From: Thalassobius sp047123305
Lineage (GTDB): Bacteria; Pseudomonadota; Alphaproteobacteria; Rhodobacterales; Rhodobacteraceae
Direction of reading: 5' to 3'
Length of the DNA: 64,000 bases
NCBI RefSeq assembly: GCF_047123305.1
Contig: NZ_CP138918.1
Coordinates: forward strand, 3,038,001 to 3,102,000
Positions 27,192 to 36,010 of the stretch are shown here, in pieces. The translations under genes were made by a program, and so were the position numbers. Numbering within the stretch: the stretch's first letter is position 1; each line of letters opens with the position of its first letter. Under the pieces are notes generated by a model. It did not search any database. It worked only from the letters and a program-made list of their open reading frames with translations, and was not told the DNA's origin.

Positions 27192-27221
27192 GCGGTTTCG
27201 GGGCGTTTCGGGGCGTTTCGG
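27192..27221. repeat. 10-bp tandem repeat, three copies
   Basis: GCGGTTTCGG, GGCGTTTCGG, GGCGTTTCGG back to back, just beyond the 3' end of the FliG-like gene. The copy number may vary between strains. Confidence 0.6.
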
Positions 27222-27229
27222 GGCAGGGG

Positions 27230-28312
27230 TCAACCGATCGTGTCCTCCTTTTGTGAGCGCAGCGCAATCTCTCCGCGGGATTGTAGCGATTTGAGGGCAA
27301 GGATCACGGCATTCATCGCCGCCTCCGCATCTGTCGGGTCGGGCCGGGGGGCTTCCGAAATCTCCTCTTGCAGATTGGCTGCCATCCGATTGGACATATG
27401 GGACAAGAGAAATTCCGAAACATGGCCCAGCCCCTGGGTCGGCGCCGCTGCCAGAGCGGTGGCCAGCTGTTCTGGATCCACCTCTTTCACCAATTTCGGC
27501 ACATCCAGCGGTGCAAGCCGGTTCACGATGTCCTGAAATGTGAAGATGTTGCGTCTGACTTCTGTGCCAAACTGCGCATCCTCTGCGATCAGTCCGTTTA
27601 ACAGATCCTCCCGCGTTGCCGAGTTCGACAGGTTTAAAATCTCACCAAGGCGCTTTTCCGGGTCGTCCTTAAACGCGCGCTCTGGTTTGTTGTCCAATTG
27701 GCCGATCAGAGAAAACCCAATGCGATCAACCGCCTCTGGGGTGACGTTTCGGGTTTTGGACAGGGCGTAGCTTAGACGGCGGGCGACCTCCCCCGGCAGC
27801 ACAGAGAGCACTTTGGCTGCCAGCTCCGTCTCAACTTTTGACAGGATGACCGCTGAAATCTCCGAACTCTCGGCCTCCAGAACCTCAATCAGCTCTTCCG
27901 GTGTCAGGGTGTTGATCCGCTGCCATGGGTCGCCATCCTGGCGGATCCCGGCCTGTTTGCGCAACTGCGCGACGCTGCGCGGGGTGATGCGATCCTCCAT
28001 CAGCTGCAGCGCAGCACTTAGATCGCGTGGAAAGGTCACCCCAAGCTGTTCCAGCTCCTCCGCAAATTCCGCAACCACCAGGGCCAAGGTGGTCCTGTCC
28101 ACCGGCTGCATCTGGCCCATGAGCGTGGTCAGCTGCACCTGCAGATCCACCGGCAAGTCAGACAGGCGGATGTCACTGCCCTCTTCCAAAAGGAACCGGA
28201 CAACCACAGCGGCTTTTTGCTGCTGGTTGAGGAAAAATTGCGGGGCCTTTGGGTGTACTGTACCGGGCGGTGGCACAGCCGTCAGGTCGATGAGATCGTT
28301 TGGGGCAGTCAT
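27230..28312 (-). CDS. fliG: Divergent FliG-like flagellar motor switch protein (360 aa)
   Basis: Rotor protein that couples torque from the stator to the flagellar C-ring. All three FliG regions can be recognised: an N-terminal domain (QQQKAAVVVRFLLEEGSDIRLSDLP), the middle armadillo domain (PEELIEVLEAESSEISAVILSKVETELAAKVLSVLPGEVARRL) and the C-terminal part (FTFQDIVNRLAPLDVPKLVKEVDPEQLATALAAAP). Divergence from the enteric protein is strong. The ATG at 28312 is preferred; a GTG four codons upstream is possible. No other flagellar gene lies in the window, so it is an isolated copy; it could be a diverged second FliG. Confidence 0.75.
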   Translation of the reverse strand: MTAPNDLIDLTAVPPPGTVHPKAPQFFLNQQQKAAVVVRFLLEEGSDIRLSDLPVDLQVQLTTLMGQMQPVDRTTLALVVAEFAEELEQLGVTFPRDLSAALQLMEDRITPRSVAQLRKQAGIRQDGDPWQRINTLTPEELIEVLEAESSEISAVILSKVETELAAKVLSVLPGEVARRLSYALSKTRNVTPEAVDRIGFSLIGQLDNKPERAFKDDPEKRLGEILNLSNSATREDLLNGLIAEDAQFGTEVRRNIFTFQDIVNRLAPLDVPKLVKEVDPEQLATALAAAPTQGLGHVSEFLLSHMSNRMAANLQEEISEAPRPDPTDAEAAMNAVILALKSLQSRGEIALRSQKEDTIG

Positions 28313-28387
28313 ATTCCGGTCCACTGTTCAGGGGCTCTCGCCCAAACAGTCGATCACAGAGAGATTAAGACAGGGTTAAAAGACGCC

Positions 28388-28549
28388 TCAGCCGGTGACT
28401 TTTACACAGGATCGGGTGGTTTCGTCCCAGATTGTGCCCTCGATACAGGTCATGGCCTGCTGGTTGCTATGGGCACCCGAGCATCCTCCGGCAAGAGCAA
28501 TCATTGGGGTCACGGTCAAAAGCGCTGCAATTACAAAAGTTCGAAACAT
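28388..28549 (-). CDS. Small secreted Cys-containing protein (53 aa)
   Basis: Starts at the ATG at 28549 after a strong GGAGG and ends at the TGA at 28388. The first 20 residues form a signal peptide (MFRTFVIAALLTVTPMIALA), followed by ~33 mature residues with three Cys (C23, C35, C48) in the pattern GGCSG...MTCIEGTIWDETTRSCVKV. It lies between purB (upstream, with its own terminator) and the FliG-like gene, same strand. I recall similar short proteins beside purB in related roseobacters but cannot confirm that here. Function unknown; the Cys spacing suggests a compact disulfide-bonded or metal-binding fold. Confidence 0.75.
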   Translation of the reverse strand: MFRTFVIAALLTVTPMIALAGGCSGAHSNQQAMTCIEGTIWDETTRSCVKVTG

Positions 28550-28616
28550 GGGGGCCTCCACTTAGGATAGCCGATCTTAGCACAAATGGCCCTTATTATT
28601 AAGTCGCCCATAAAAA

Positions 28617-28645
28617 CGCCCCTCGTTTGCCAGAAACGAGGGGCG
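28617..28645 (-). terminator. Intrinsic terminator of purB
   Basis: CGCCCCTCGTTT (28617-28628), a 5-nt loop, then AAACGAGGGGCG (28634-28645): a 12-bp perfect stem. On the minus strand TTTTT follows (28616-28612). Confidence 0.92.
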
Positions 28646-28673
28646 ATGTTCACAGAATCTTAGGGTTTGGGGC

Positions 28674-29981
28674 TTACGACTCGCCAAAGACCCGTTTGAA
28701 GATCGTGTCGACGTGTTTGGTGTGGTAGCCCATGTCGAATTTTTCCTTGATGCCGTCTGCGCCCAGAGCGGCAACAACTTCTGTATCCGCCAGCAGAAGT
28801 TCCTGGAAATCGACACGCTCTTCCCAGACTTTCAGCGCGTTGCGCTGCACCATCGCGTAGGCATCTTCGCGGCTGACACCAGCCTGCGTCAGCGCCAGCA
28901 GCACGCGCTGCGACATAACCAGACCCGGGAACTTGTTCATGTTGTCCAGCATGTTGTCGGGGAAGATCAGCATCTTCTCGACCACACCGGCCAGGCGGTT
29001 GAGGGCGAAGTCCAGGGTCACAGTAGCGTCCGGCCCGATGCCACGCTCAACGGAGGAGTGGGAAATGTCACGTTCGTGCCAAAGGGCCACGTTTTCCATC
29101 GCCGGGATGACGGTCATGCGCACCAGGCGGGCCAGACCGGTCAGGTTCTCGGTCAGAACCGGGTTCTTCTTATGCGGCATCGCCGAAGAACCTTTCTGAC
29201 CCATCGAGAAGAACTCGGCGCCTTCCAGCACTTCGGTGCGCTGCATATGACGAATTTCAACCGCCACATTTTCAATGGAGGAGGCGATCACACCCAGAAC
29301 AGCAAAGAACATCGCATGACGGTCGCGCGGGATCACCTGGGTCGAAATCGGCTCGGGGCTGAGGCCCAGTTCTGCGCAGACATGTTCCTCGACCGCCGGA
29401 TCGATATTGGCGAAAGTGCCAACCGCGCCCGAGATGGCGCCGGTGGCGATCTCTTCACGGGCCTGCTGCAGGCGTGCCTTGTTGCGGTCCATTTCGGCGT
29501 AGAACCGGGCAAAGGTCAGGCCCATGGTGGTGGGTTCGGCGTGGATACCGTGGGAGCGGCCCACACGCACCGTATCCTTATGTTCCATCGCGCGGGTTTT
29601 CAGCGCCGCCAGCAGGCGGTCCATATCGGCCAGCAGAATGTCGGCAGCGCGCACCAGCTGTACGTTCAGGCAGGTGTCCAGCACGTCCGAGGAGGTCATG
29701 CCCTGATGCACAAACCGCGCCTCATCCGAGCCCACATGTTCGGCCAGGTGTGTCAGGAAGGCGATGACGTCATGTTTGGTGACGGCTTCGATTTCGTCAA
29801 TGCGGGCCACGTCGAACTCGACATCTTTGGCTTTCCAGACGGCATCGGCGTTTTCCTGCGGGATCACCCCCAGTTTGGCCTGAGCGTCGCAGGCATGGGC
29901 CTCGATCTCGTACCAGATGCGGAATTTGGTTTCCGGCGACCAGATGGCGGTCATTTCGGGGCGGGCATAACGAGGGATCAT
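28674..29981 (-). CDS. purB: Adenylosuccinate lyase
   Basis: Cleaves SAICAR to AICAR and adenylosuccinate to AMP in purine synthesis. The fumarase/aspartase superfamily signature GSSAMPHKKNPVLTENL is present near residue 265. The active-site His regions are HDVIAFLTHLAEHVG and VRVGRSHGIHAEPTTMG. At 435 aa it is normal length. The ATG at 29981 follows AAGGAAAAACCG. It stands alone, ends at a perfect 12-bp terminator, and is divergent from the DUF6314 gene. Confidence 0.97.
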   Translation of the reverse strand: MIPRYARPEMTAIWSPETKFRIWYEIEAHACDAQAKLGVIPQENADAVWKAKDVEFDVARIDEIEAVTKHDVIAFLTHLAEHVGSDEARFVHQGMTSSDVLDTCLNVQLVRAADILLADMDRLLAALKTRAMEHKDTVRVGRSHGIHAEPTTMGLTFARFYAEMDRNKARLQQAREEIATGAISGAVGTFANIDPAVEEHVCAELGLSPEPISTQVIPRDRHAMFFAVLGVIASSIENVAVEIRHMQRTEVLEGAEFFSMGQKGSSAMPHKKNPVLTENLTGLARLVRMTVIPAMENVALWHERDISHSSVERGIGPDATVTLDFALNRLAGVVEKMLIFPDNMLDNMNKFPGLVMSQRVLLALTQAGVSREDAYAMVQRNALKVWEERVDFQELLLADTEVVAALGADGIKEKFDMGYHTKHVDTIFKRVFGES

Positions 29982-30063
29982 CGGTTTTTCCTTGATCGGC
30001 TGTAAACTCGCGGTTTCTTTAGCCGCGCACTGGCGCTACGACAAGGGCAGGAGGACGGATAAG

Positions 30064-30504
30064 GTGACGCAGACCCCCGTAAATCTTGATCTTTCGGCCT
30101 TTGAGGGGTGCTGGCAGCTTGACCGTTTGGTCAAGAACGCTGTCGGTCCCGATATGGCGCTGAAGGGCGAGGCGCTGTTTGCCCCGCAGGACGGCGGGGT
30201 GTTGCTGACTGAGCGTGGCACTTTGCAGGTGGCCGGACAGCCGCCGATGCAGGGCGAACAACGTTACATCTGGCGGCAATCCGGGGCAGAGATCGCTACG
30301 TTCTTTGCCGACGGGCGGGCGTTTTTCCGATTTTCGCCGGTCGGGCAGGTGGCGGCGGCACATTGGTGCAGCCCGGACCAGTATGATGTGGTGATGGATT
30401 TCACCGATTGGCCGCAGTGGCAGGCAACCTGGACCGTTAAAGGGCCGCGCAAGGACTATGTGATGACCTCGACCTACCGGCGCGCCGCGTCGGGGCTGCG
30501 TTAA
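30064..30504 (+). CDS. DUF6314-family protein (146 aa)
   Basis: Small soluble protein with a lipocalin-like look, predicted beta-rich. The family start FEGCWQLDRLVKN is followed by LKGEALFAPQDGGVLLTERGTL, QRYIWRQSGAEIATFFADGRAFFRF, HWCSPDQYDVVMDF and WTVKGPRKDYVMTSTYRR, as in DUF6314 members. No signal peptide. The GTG at 30064 has AGGAGG about ten bases upstream; the frame extends further upstream without a better start. It is convergent with the DUF3445 gene, sharing 4 bp at the stops. Function unknown; a small hydrophobic ligand is a guess from the fold. Confidence 0.82.
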   Translation: MTQTPVNLDLSAFEGCWQLDRLVKNAVGPDMALKGEALFAPQDGGVLLTERGTLQVAGQPPMQGEQRYIWRQSGAEIATFFADGRAFFRFSPVGQVAAAHWCSPDQYDVVMDFTDWPQWQATWTVKGPRKDYVMTSTYRRAASGLR

Positions 30505-31265
30505 TCAGCCTGCCCAGCCATCATCCGGCGGGCCTGATCTCCGTCCAGGACAAAGGTGTGGATCGAAAACACTACAGCATGTGTTTCGGGCAGGCGCAGG
30601 ATGCCCTGCCGCTCGGTGCGCAAAAACGGCGCTGTTTCCGGCGGCTCGGGCGGGCGGCGGTCAAATTCGCGGCGCGGATGGAATAGGGTTGCCACCGGAT
30701 ACCACAGGATATTGAAGCGCCACAGCGGCCGGCCGGGGCGCACCCCGTCAAACAGGCGCTGGACCCGTTTGCCAATATTGTCATCATATTCTTCAACCGG
30801 CACATGGATCGCCAGCAGCGGCCGTCCCAGTTTCTGCGCCAGGGTCCAGCTGGAAGGGAAACACAGCACGGCTGCCACCAGCACATGCTCGTCACCCTGT
30901 TTCTGCATGATACAGAGGTCTTCCTGCACCAGCTGGCCAAGCGTGGCGAGCGGATCGGCGTGGTCAACCGCCACTGCAATGCCATCGGGGCGGGTCACCT
31001 GATCTGAGGAGACCTTATAGTCTGTCCGCGCAGAAAGCTGGGTCAGAACCATCTGCAGCAGTTCCGCCGCAGGCGCAGCCCCTTCTGGCGTCAGGCCAAT
31101 CACCTTGTCGCGTTTGTCTGCGATCAATTGCCCGCGCAGTGCCATCTGCGCTGCAAAGGCTTCGTCCACGTGAATCCAGGTCGCCATTTCCATTGGCGTG
31201 ATCCCTGGCAGGGGGCGCCGGGCGGCCAGATCATAGGGCAGCTGGGTCTGTAAAATATCACTCAT
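30501..31265 (-). CDS. DUF3445 / haem-dependent oxidative N-demethylase-like protein (254 aa)
   Basis: Belongs to the HODM alpha-subunit-like family (DUF3445), whose studied members demethylate di- or trimethylamine with haem. Visible family features are the N-terminal PGITPMEMATWIHVDEAFAAQMALR, then LVQEDLCIMQKQGDEHVLVAAVLCFPSSWTLAQKLGRPLLAIHVPVEEYDDNIGKRV, and the C-terminal RTERQGILRLPETHAVVFSIHTFV. The ATG at 31265 was chosen because the conserved sequence starts there. The ferredoxin and reductase partners of a full demethylase are absent nearby, so this may be an orphan paralogue. The methylamine-type genes at 43-47 kb are not linked closely. Confidence 0.83.
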   Translation of the reverse strand: MSDILQTQLPYDLAARRPLPGITPMEMATWIHVDEAFAAQMALRGQLIADKRDKVIGLTPEGAAPAAELLQMVLTQLSARTDYKVSSDQVTRPDGIAVAVDHADPLATLGQLVQEDLCIMQKQGDEHVLVAAVLCFPSSWTLAQKLGRPLLAIHVPVEEYDDNIGKRVQRLFDGVRPGRPLWRFNILWYPVATLFHPRREFDRRPPEPPETAPFLRTERQGILRLPETHAVVFSIHTFVLDGDQARRMMAGQAD

Positions 31266-31813
31266 AAGACAATCTGTGACAATTTTCGAAGAAATTGAAA
31301 AGAGTGCTAAACACATTAAGCGCCCACGACGTAAGAGAAAATAAGCCGCTACAAAAAAAGAATGGCGGCATGGCATGAGGCTTGCACTTCCCTATCGAAC
31401 GCAAGTGGTCCGCAGCTCCCTGAGCTGTGCGATACCCGCGTCTTTGACGCCTGACCTTAGTGACTCTTGCTTGAGAATCACTCGGGCCACGATGGCGTGC
31501 ATGAGTCGGTTTTCGCGTTTGGCGCGCGTGGCTAAATCGACAGGACCACGACGCCACCCCTCCAGATTTTAGGAAAATTTTTGCGGCTCTTTCGGTGAAT
31601 CGCCACCTCCTTTGGGGGGTATGTGACCTCGAATAAGTCGGCCTTTTGCAGATCGCGTGGACTTGGCACGGGTGATTCCACAGGTTCGATCTCAGAAATC
31701 TACATACGGCAGCTCCCCTCCTATCGAGCATCAAAAAAATAAGGGTTGGGGACGCTTCAAAAAAACGAAGAACACACCCTAACCACCTTTTCGCTAGAAA
31801 AAGGGGAGCAGTA
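31266..31813. other. 548-base gap between the DUF3445 and hydrolase genes
   Basis: No credible gene on either strand. It is lower in GC than its surroundings near 31560-31800, as expected for promoters of the divergent flanking genes. An imperfect inverted repeat (GTGA-C-TCT...AGA-A-TCAC, 31460-31481) is the only structure I see. Translations across it lack homology-like patterns. Confidence 0.5.
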
Positions 31814-33595
31814 ATGATTTATCTAAACGCACAGTCTCTGGGCGCAAACGAATACACGAATGACATCTTTGGCGCGAATGTTCTGTCGAGCCGAGATCAA
31901 ATTGGTGAAGACGGCACCTATGATGAAAAGGTCGAAGCGCTCGGCGTGGAACACATCCGTTATCCGGGTGGGTCGCTGACCGAAGATTACTTTGATCTGC
32001 GTGACCCCAACAAATCCTCTGCGGTTGATCCCGACACCGGCAACGAAGTCGAGCTGATCCCCTATTCGGATTTCATGGTCTATGCGGAAGAAAACGACAT
32101 CGATGTCACCGTCGTGTTGCCGACCCGCTATTACCTGAGCCAGGAAACCGACGAAAACGGCCATCGCACCGAAGCGATTGACGATGCGGTTCTGCGCCAG
32201 TTCATCCGCGACACGCTGGACGGCGAATATGGTGAACCGACCGTGCGCGCCTTTGAGATCGGCAATGAATACTGGGGCAGCGGCGAAATGTCGGCGCTGG
32301 AATATGGCCGGGTGTCTTCGCGGATGGCCGAAATCGTTCAGGACGAGATTTCCAAACACCCCGAAGCCGATGTTTTTGAAGACATCGATATTCTGGTCCA
32401 GAACGGCCAGAACTACGGCTCTTCACGCCTGTCGGAAGACTATGAACAGTACGGCAACGGTGAAGCGCAGCTGGCGCAGATCAACGAAGATTATAATCTG
32501 AACCTCAGCGAAGAAGATTACATCTACAATTCGGGCAATGTGGCCTGGCCCAAGGTGATGAATGAAATCATCATGTCCGAGTTTGACAAGGCTTCGGAAA
32601 TTGAGGCTGTGGATGGTCTGGCGCTGCACATCTATTCAAAAGGCGCCGACAAGGCCGGCAGCCGTGACTTTGACCTGCGCACCGTGGAACAGCTCTGGGA
32701 TGAGCGGTTTGGTGAGCTGGACAAATACATCACCGAATGGAACCTGAAGGCTTCGCGCAATTGGGACGTTGAGGACAACTATGGTCTGAAGCAGGCGCAT
32801 GAGCTGCTGAACATGACCGAAGAGTTTACCGAACATGGTGTCGATGTGGCCCATGTCTGGGCGATCCAGCAGAACAACCTCACCAATCTCGCCGGCAACG
32901 AAGGCGACGAAGGCCCGTTGAACGTGCCCGGTGAAATGTTCCGCATGATGAGCGAGGTCCTGCCGGACACCACGGCCATCGACCTGAGCCCCAACAGCGA
33001 CGAACACGAAGTTGTGGCCGAGGACACCTCGGTACATGCCTTCTATGGCGATGACACTTTTGTCAGCTTCATGGTGAACGTCAGCGACGAGCCGGTGCAG
33101 ACCCAGATCGACTTCTCCCAGATCCTGGCAGAAGGTGGCACCATTCGGGTGGAGGTTCTGGGCGTCCAGGACGGCTATAACCCCACTTCGCATGAAAGCC
33201 CGGCCGAAATCACCGAATTGGACCCCGCCGAGGTGTTCCAGAACGGTGTCTTCATCGCAGATCTCGACGCGCATGAAATTGTGCGCTTTGTGGTCGACGA
33301 TCCGGCCTACACGCCGGGCTTTGGCAAGATGGTTGCCAGAGAACATCAGGAGGGCGAGCTTTACGCCGGCAGTCTACCGGACGACGATCCGGGCGGTCCG
33401 GAACCAAGTGATCCAATAACGGATCTCTTTAACGCCGCCCCAGACCCCGACCGAGAACACCAGCAACAACATCAACAAGAGGAGGAACCAGACGAACCGC
33501 TCAGTGCCGAAAGCCTAGATGATGGCGGCGGGATTGACGGAATGAGTAGCCTCCTTGGCTTCCTCCCCCTGCTGGCTCTTCTGGGCGGCTTCTAA
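31814..33595 (+). CDS. Glycoside hydrolase-like (clan GH-A) protein with C-terminal hydrophobic tail (593 aa)
   Basis: Residues ~1-390 look like a TIM-barrel glycosidase related to arabinofuranosidase/xylosidase families. A strand motif HIRYPGGSLTEDYFDLRD precedes FEIGNEYWG, with E152 after Asn as acid/base candidate, and YITEWN holds E308 as nucleophile candidate. A beta-sandwich-like domain (~390-500) follows, then an acidic, Gln/Pro-rich linker (~515-575) and a final hydrophobic stretch (SLLGFLPLLALLGGF). There is no N-terminal signal peptide. AAAAGGGGAGC precedes the ATG. Sugar specificity cannot be told; a C-terminal export or anchoring signal is an inference. Single-gene unit. Confidence 0.75.
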   Translation: MIYLNAQSLGANEYTNDIFGANVLSSRDQIGEDGTYDEKVEALGVEHIRYPGGSLTEDYFDLRDPNKSSAVDPDTGNEVELIPYSDFMVYAEENDIDVTVVLPTRYYLSQETDENGHRTEAIDDAVLRQFIRDTLDGEYGEPTVRAFEIGNEYWGSGEMSALEYGRVSSRMAEIVQDEISKHPEADVFEDIDILVQNGQNYGSSRLSEDYEQYGNGEAQLAQINEDYNLNLSEEDYIYNSGNVAWPKVMNEIIMSEFDKASEIEAVDGLALHIYSKGADKAGSRDFDLRTVEQLWDERFGELDKYITEWNLKASRNWDVEDNYGLKQAHELLNMTEEFTEHGVDVAHVWAIQQNNLTNLAGNEGDEGPLNVPGEMFRMMSEVLPDTTAIDLSPNSDEHEVVAEDTSVHAFYGDDTFVSFMVNVSDEPVQTQIDFSQILAEGGTIRVEVLGVQDGYNPTSHESPAEITELDPAEVFQNGVFIADLDAHEIVRFVVDDPAYTPGFGKMVAREHQEGELYAGSLPDDDPGGPEPSDPITDLFNAAPDPDREHQQQHQQEEEPDEPLSAESLDDGGGIDGMSSLLGFLPLLALLGGF

Positions 33596-34102
33596 GACTA
33601 AGATCAGAAATACCCGGGTGCTGACCCAGACAACTGTCAAAACAGGAACATAGGATCAGATGATCTCTTCGATGTAACATTCCGAAGATTGACCAGACCG
33701 ATCCAAGCGATACGCGGCCAGGATCCGGCACGCATCAGCAAGGCTGAAGCAGGATTTCCCGGAAACCGCACAAAAAAATCCTCACTTTCAAAATCTGCGC
33801 CGAAGTCTGCCTAATTGCGACCTATACTTTGGTTAGATTCCTACCCCCCTCCGCCATCTCTTTGGCCCTCCTTAGACATCCGTTTCTGTCCCAAGAGAGC
33901 CGATCCGCCCCTAGGTCTATCCCCATGCAGCTCAAAGCGATTTTCCCTCTCCTCGGGCCATATCCGTGGGAGAGTGCGGCGTTTGTTACTGAGGGGGGAT
34001 TGTGGGCGGGAAGGGGGAGGGGCGTTGCCCCTCTCCGGTCCAAAACGGGGTTTTGGACCGTATTCACCCCAGGATATTTGCGCCAAGAAGAAAGGGGTGG
34101 GA
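33596..34102. other. 507-base gap with a dispersed repeat at its right end
   Basis: No gene is supported. The first ~400 bases carry no recognisable feature; open frames here overlap on both strands and lack ribosome-binding sites. The last ~80 bases are the hairpin/motif repeat annotated separately, which sits against the 3' end of the lytic transglycosylase gene. Confidence 0.55.
34017..34094 (+). repeat. Dispersed repeat copy: two hairpins plus ~26-nt motif
   Basis: Hairpin 1 is GAGGGGC-GTT-GCCCCTC (34017-34033). Hairpin 2 is an 11-bp perfect stem, CGGTCCAAAAC-GGG-GTTTTGGACCG (34036-34060). The motif CCAGGATATTT...CAAGAAGAAAG spans 34069-34094. Same layout as the copies at 16866 and 38229. 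It may also end the transglycosylase transcript. Confidence 0.78.
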
Positions 34103-34936
34103 TCAGGCGTCGATACGGGCGGCCATCAGGGCGATGGCTTTTTGGTAAACACCGGCGGCGTTCCATTCCTGAATGACTTTGAAATTGCGTTCGCCTTCCT
34201 GATAGCCGCGGGTTTTCTTCCAGCCTTTCTTTTTCAGGAAATTGGCGGTGGAGGTGAGGGAGTCCGTCAGGTTGGTCAGATCCACCCGCCCGTCGCCATT
34301 ACCGTCTACACCGTATTTCAGGATATTTTCCGGCAGGAACTGTGTATGGCCCACCTCGCCATGTTTGGCGCCCTGTGTTCCGGCGCTCAGGCCGCCGCGA
34401 TCCACCAGTTTCAGCGCGGCCACAGCGTGGGGTGTGAAAAACTGTGGTCGGCGGCAGTCATAGGCCAGCGTGGTGATGGCATCGATGACATTGCTGTCAC
34501 CCATGAAGTTGCCAAAGCCGGTTTCCATCCCGTGAATGGCCAGGACCACCCCGGCAGGCACGCCGTATTTCTTTTCCAGCGCTGCGTAGAAAGCGGGGTT
34601 GGCGGCTTTGCGTTTGCGCCCTAGCGCCACGATGGTGTCGGCGCCGCGGATTTTCAGGAACTTGTCGAGCGTATAGCGGAAGCTTTTCTGATTGCGATCG
34701 GCGGCGATGGTGCGGCTGGCGTAGCTGGCACCGGCCAGCGCCGAAAGACCGGCCTGTTTGACACCTTTGCGTTTGGCGTAGGCTGCAAAGTCCTGTTTCC
34801 AGGCGGAAAATCCCACGGCGGTATTGCCACAGGTGGCGGCCTGCGCGGTGGCGGGCAGGGTGGTGAGGGGTGCCGTGAACAGGAAGAGGCAGGTCAAACC
34901 TGCGGTGGCAGAGGGGGACATGGTGAAATGGGGCAT
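34103..34936 (-). CDS. Lytic murein transglycosylase, MltB/SltB family (277 aa)
   Basis: Periplasmic enzyme that cleaves peptidoglycan glycan strands with 1,6-anhydro ends. A signal peptide occupies about residues 1-34 (LTCLFLFTAPLTTLPATAQA). The catalytic Glu lies in VVLAIHGMETGFGNFMGDSNVIDAITTLAYDCRR (E138). Further MltB-family patterns are GHTQFLPENILKYGVDGNGDGRVDLTNLTDSLTSTANFL and GWKKTRGYQEG. The ATG at 34936 has GGAGAT upstream; a longer frame reaches 35200 without signal-like features. Substrate role (cell-wall turnover) follows from the family. Confidence 0.92.
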   Translation of the reverse strand: MPHFTMSPSATAGLTCLFLFTAPLTTLPATAQAATCGNTAVGFSAWKQDFAAYAKRKGVKQAGLSALAGASYASRTIAADRNQKSFRYTLDKFLKIRGADTIVALGRKRKAANPAFYAALEKKYGVPAGVVLAIHGMETGFGNFMGDSNVIDAITTLAYDCRRPQFFTPHAVAALKLVDRGGLSAGTQGAKHGEVGHTQFLPENILKYGVDGNGDGRVDLTNLTDSLTSTANFLKKKGWKKTRGYQEGERNFKVIQEWNAAGVYQKAIALMAARIDA

Positions 34937-35000
34937 CGGGATCTCCGGACGGAAAAGGCGGGCTGCAATGCCTATAGGGTCCGCGAGGACGGCGGGCAGG

Positions 35001-35849
35001 TCAAGAGGTGGCGGCTTTGCCTGCCAGATGATCCAACCGTTCAAACCGCGAGGGCTGCTGGTCCGGCGTGATCCCGTGACGGGTGAAAAACTGCCGTGCC
35101 TGATCGGCATATTGCCGGGCTTCCGCGCTGCGACCCGCAGCAAAGGCCAGCTCGGCGCGTTCTTCAAACACCAGTCCCAGACCAAAGCCCTGCGGCCCAA
35201 TTTCCACCGTCAACCGTTGCAGCTGATCCAGCGCTTCGGCGTTGCGGCCCAGAAACCGCAGCATCTTGGCGCAGTTCACACCGGCCACGCGGCGTTCGTG
35301 TTCGCTGCCAAGGCTGCGCCTTAACGCTTTGTCTTTCTGAAACATGTCCAGCGCCGCTGCAGGGTCGCCCTCTTCAAACAGCGACCAGCCGAGGTTGTTG
35401 TAAAACGGACCTAACCAGCCCCGCAGATGCGGCGCACGTTTGGTCAGCGCTTCGGCCTGTTCCAGCAGAGCAACGGCGACCGCGGCGGGAGCAGCGATGG
35501 CCTGCATATGCAGCGCGTCCAGCGCCACGTCCAAAGCGCCGGCGGCACGGGCCTGCCGCGCGGCCTGATGAAATCCGGTGGCGGCATTGGCTTCGCGGTT
35601 GCGATCGCGGGACAGACGGGCGCGTTCCAGGGTGATCCGCGCCGTCACAGCGGCGGTGGGGCCCATGTCTTCGGCCTGGCGCAGCAGATCTTCGGCGGTT
35701 TCAAAATGCTGTTCCAGCCCTTCCAGACGGGCCAGCTGGCTGAGGCAGGCGGCCTGATCGTCCGGTGTTTCGGCCTTGGCCAAGGCCGCCTCAAACCGGG
35801 TCCGGCTGGCAGATAGGTCGTTGAAATCCCAAAGGCTGTGCAGCTCCAT
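35001..35849 (-). CDS. Tetratricopeptide-repeat protein (282 aa)
   Basis: All-helical cytoplasmic protein made of degenerate TPR-like units: ASRTRFEAALAKAETPDDQAACLSQLARLEGLEQHFETAEDLLRQAEDMG, FYNNLGWSLFEEGDPAAALDMFQKDKALRRSLG and KMLRFLGRNAEALDQLQRLTVEIG. No catalytic domain or signal peptide is seen. It probably acts as a protein-interaction scaffold; the partner is unknown. The start is uncertain: ATG at 35849 (MELHSLWDFND) is preferred; ATG at 35885 adds 12 residues and neither has a clear ribosome-binding site. It lies 64 bases upstream of the lytic transglycosylase on the same strand. Confidence 0.78.
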   Translation of the reverse strand: MELHSLWDFNDLSASRTRFEAALAKAETPDDQAACLSQLARLEGLEQHFETAEDLLRQAEDMGPTAAVTARITLERARLSRDRNREANAATGFHQAARQARAAGALDVALDALHMQAIAAPAAVAVALLEQAEALTKRAPHLRGWLGPFYNNLGWSLFEEGDPAAALDMFQKDKALRRSLGSEHERRVAGVNCAKMLRFLGRNAEALDQLQRLTVEIGPQGFGLGLVFEERAELAFAAGRSAEARQYADQARQFFTRHGITPDQQPSRFERLDHLAGKAATS

Positions 35850-35966
35850 TGCGGGCAGGTCTCTCTGTTCATGCGGAGGGGTCATGCGCAAGGATCAACA
35901 TGGCGGCAAGCCGCGCGGGGTTCAACCCTTCTGAACACCCTGAGGCCCCCAAGGCACCTCAACGCA

Positions 35967-35990
35967 AAAGGGCGCCCCGAGGGGCGCCCT
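35967..35990 (-). terminator. Intrinsic terminator of glnBA
   Basis: AGGGCGCCCC-GA-GGGGCGCCCT, a 10-bp perfect stem 21 bases beyond the glnA stop; TTTT follows on the minus strand. Confidence 0.85.
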
Positions 35991-36010
35991 TCGCTGTCAA
36001 TCCCGCAGGA

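Noticed and set aside
31266..31813. Hypothetical genes in the gap before the hydrolase
   Set aside because: Frames on both strands overlap, lack ribosome-binding sites and show no protein-like pattern.
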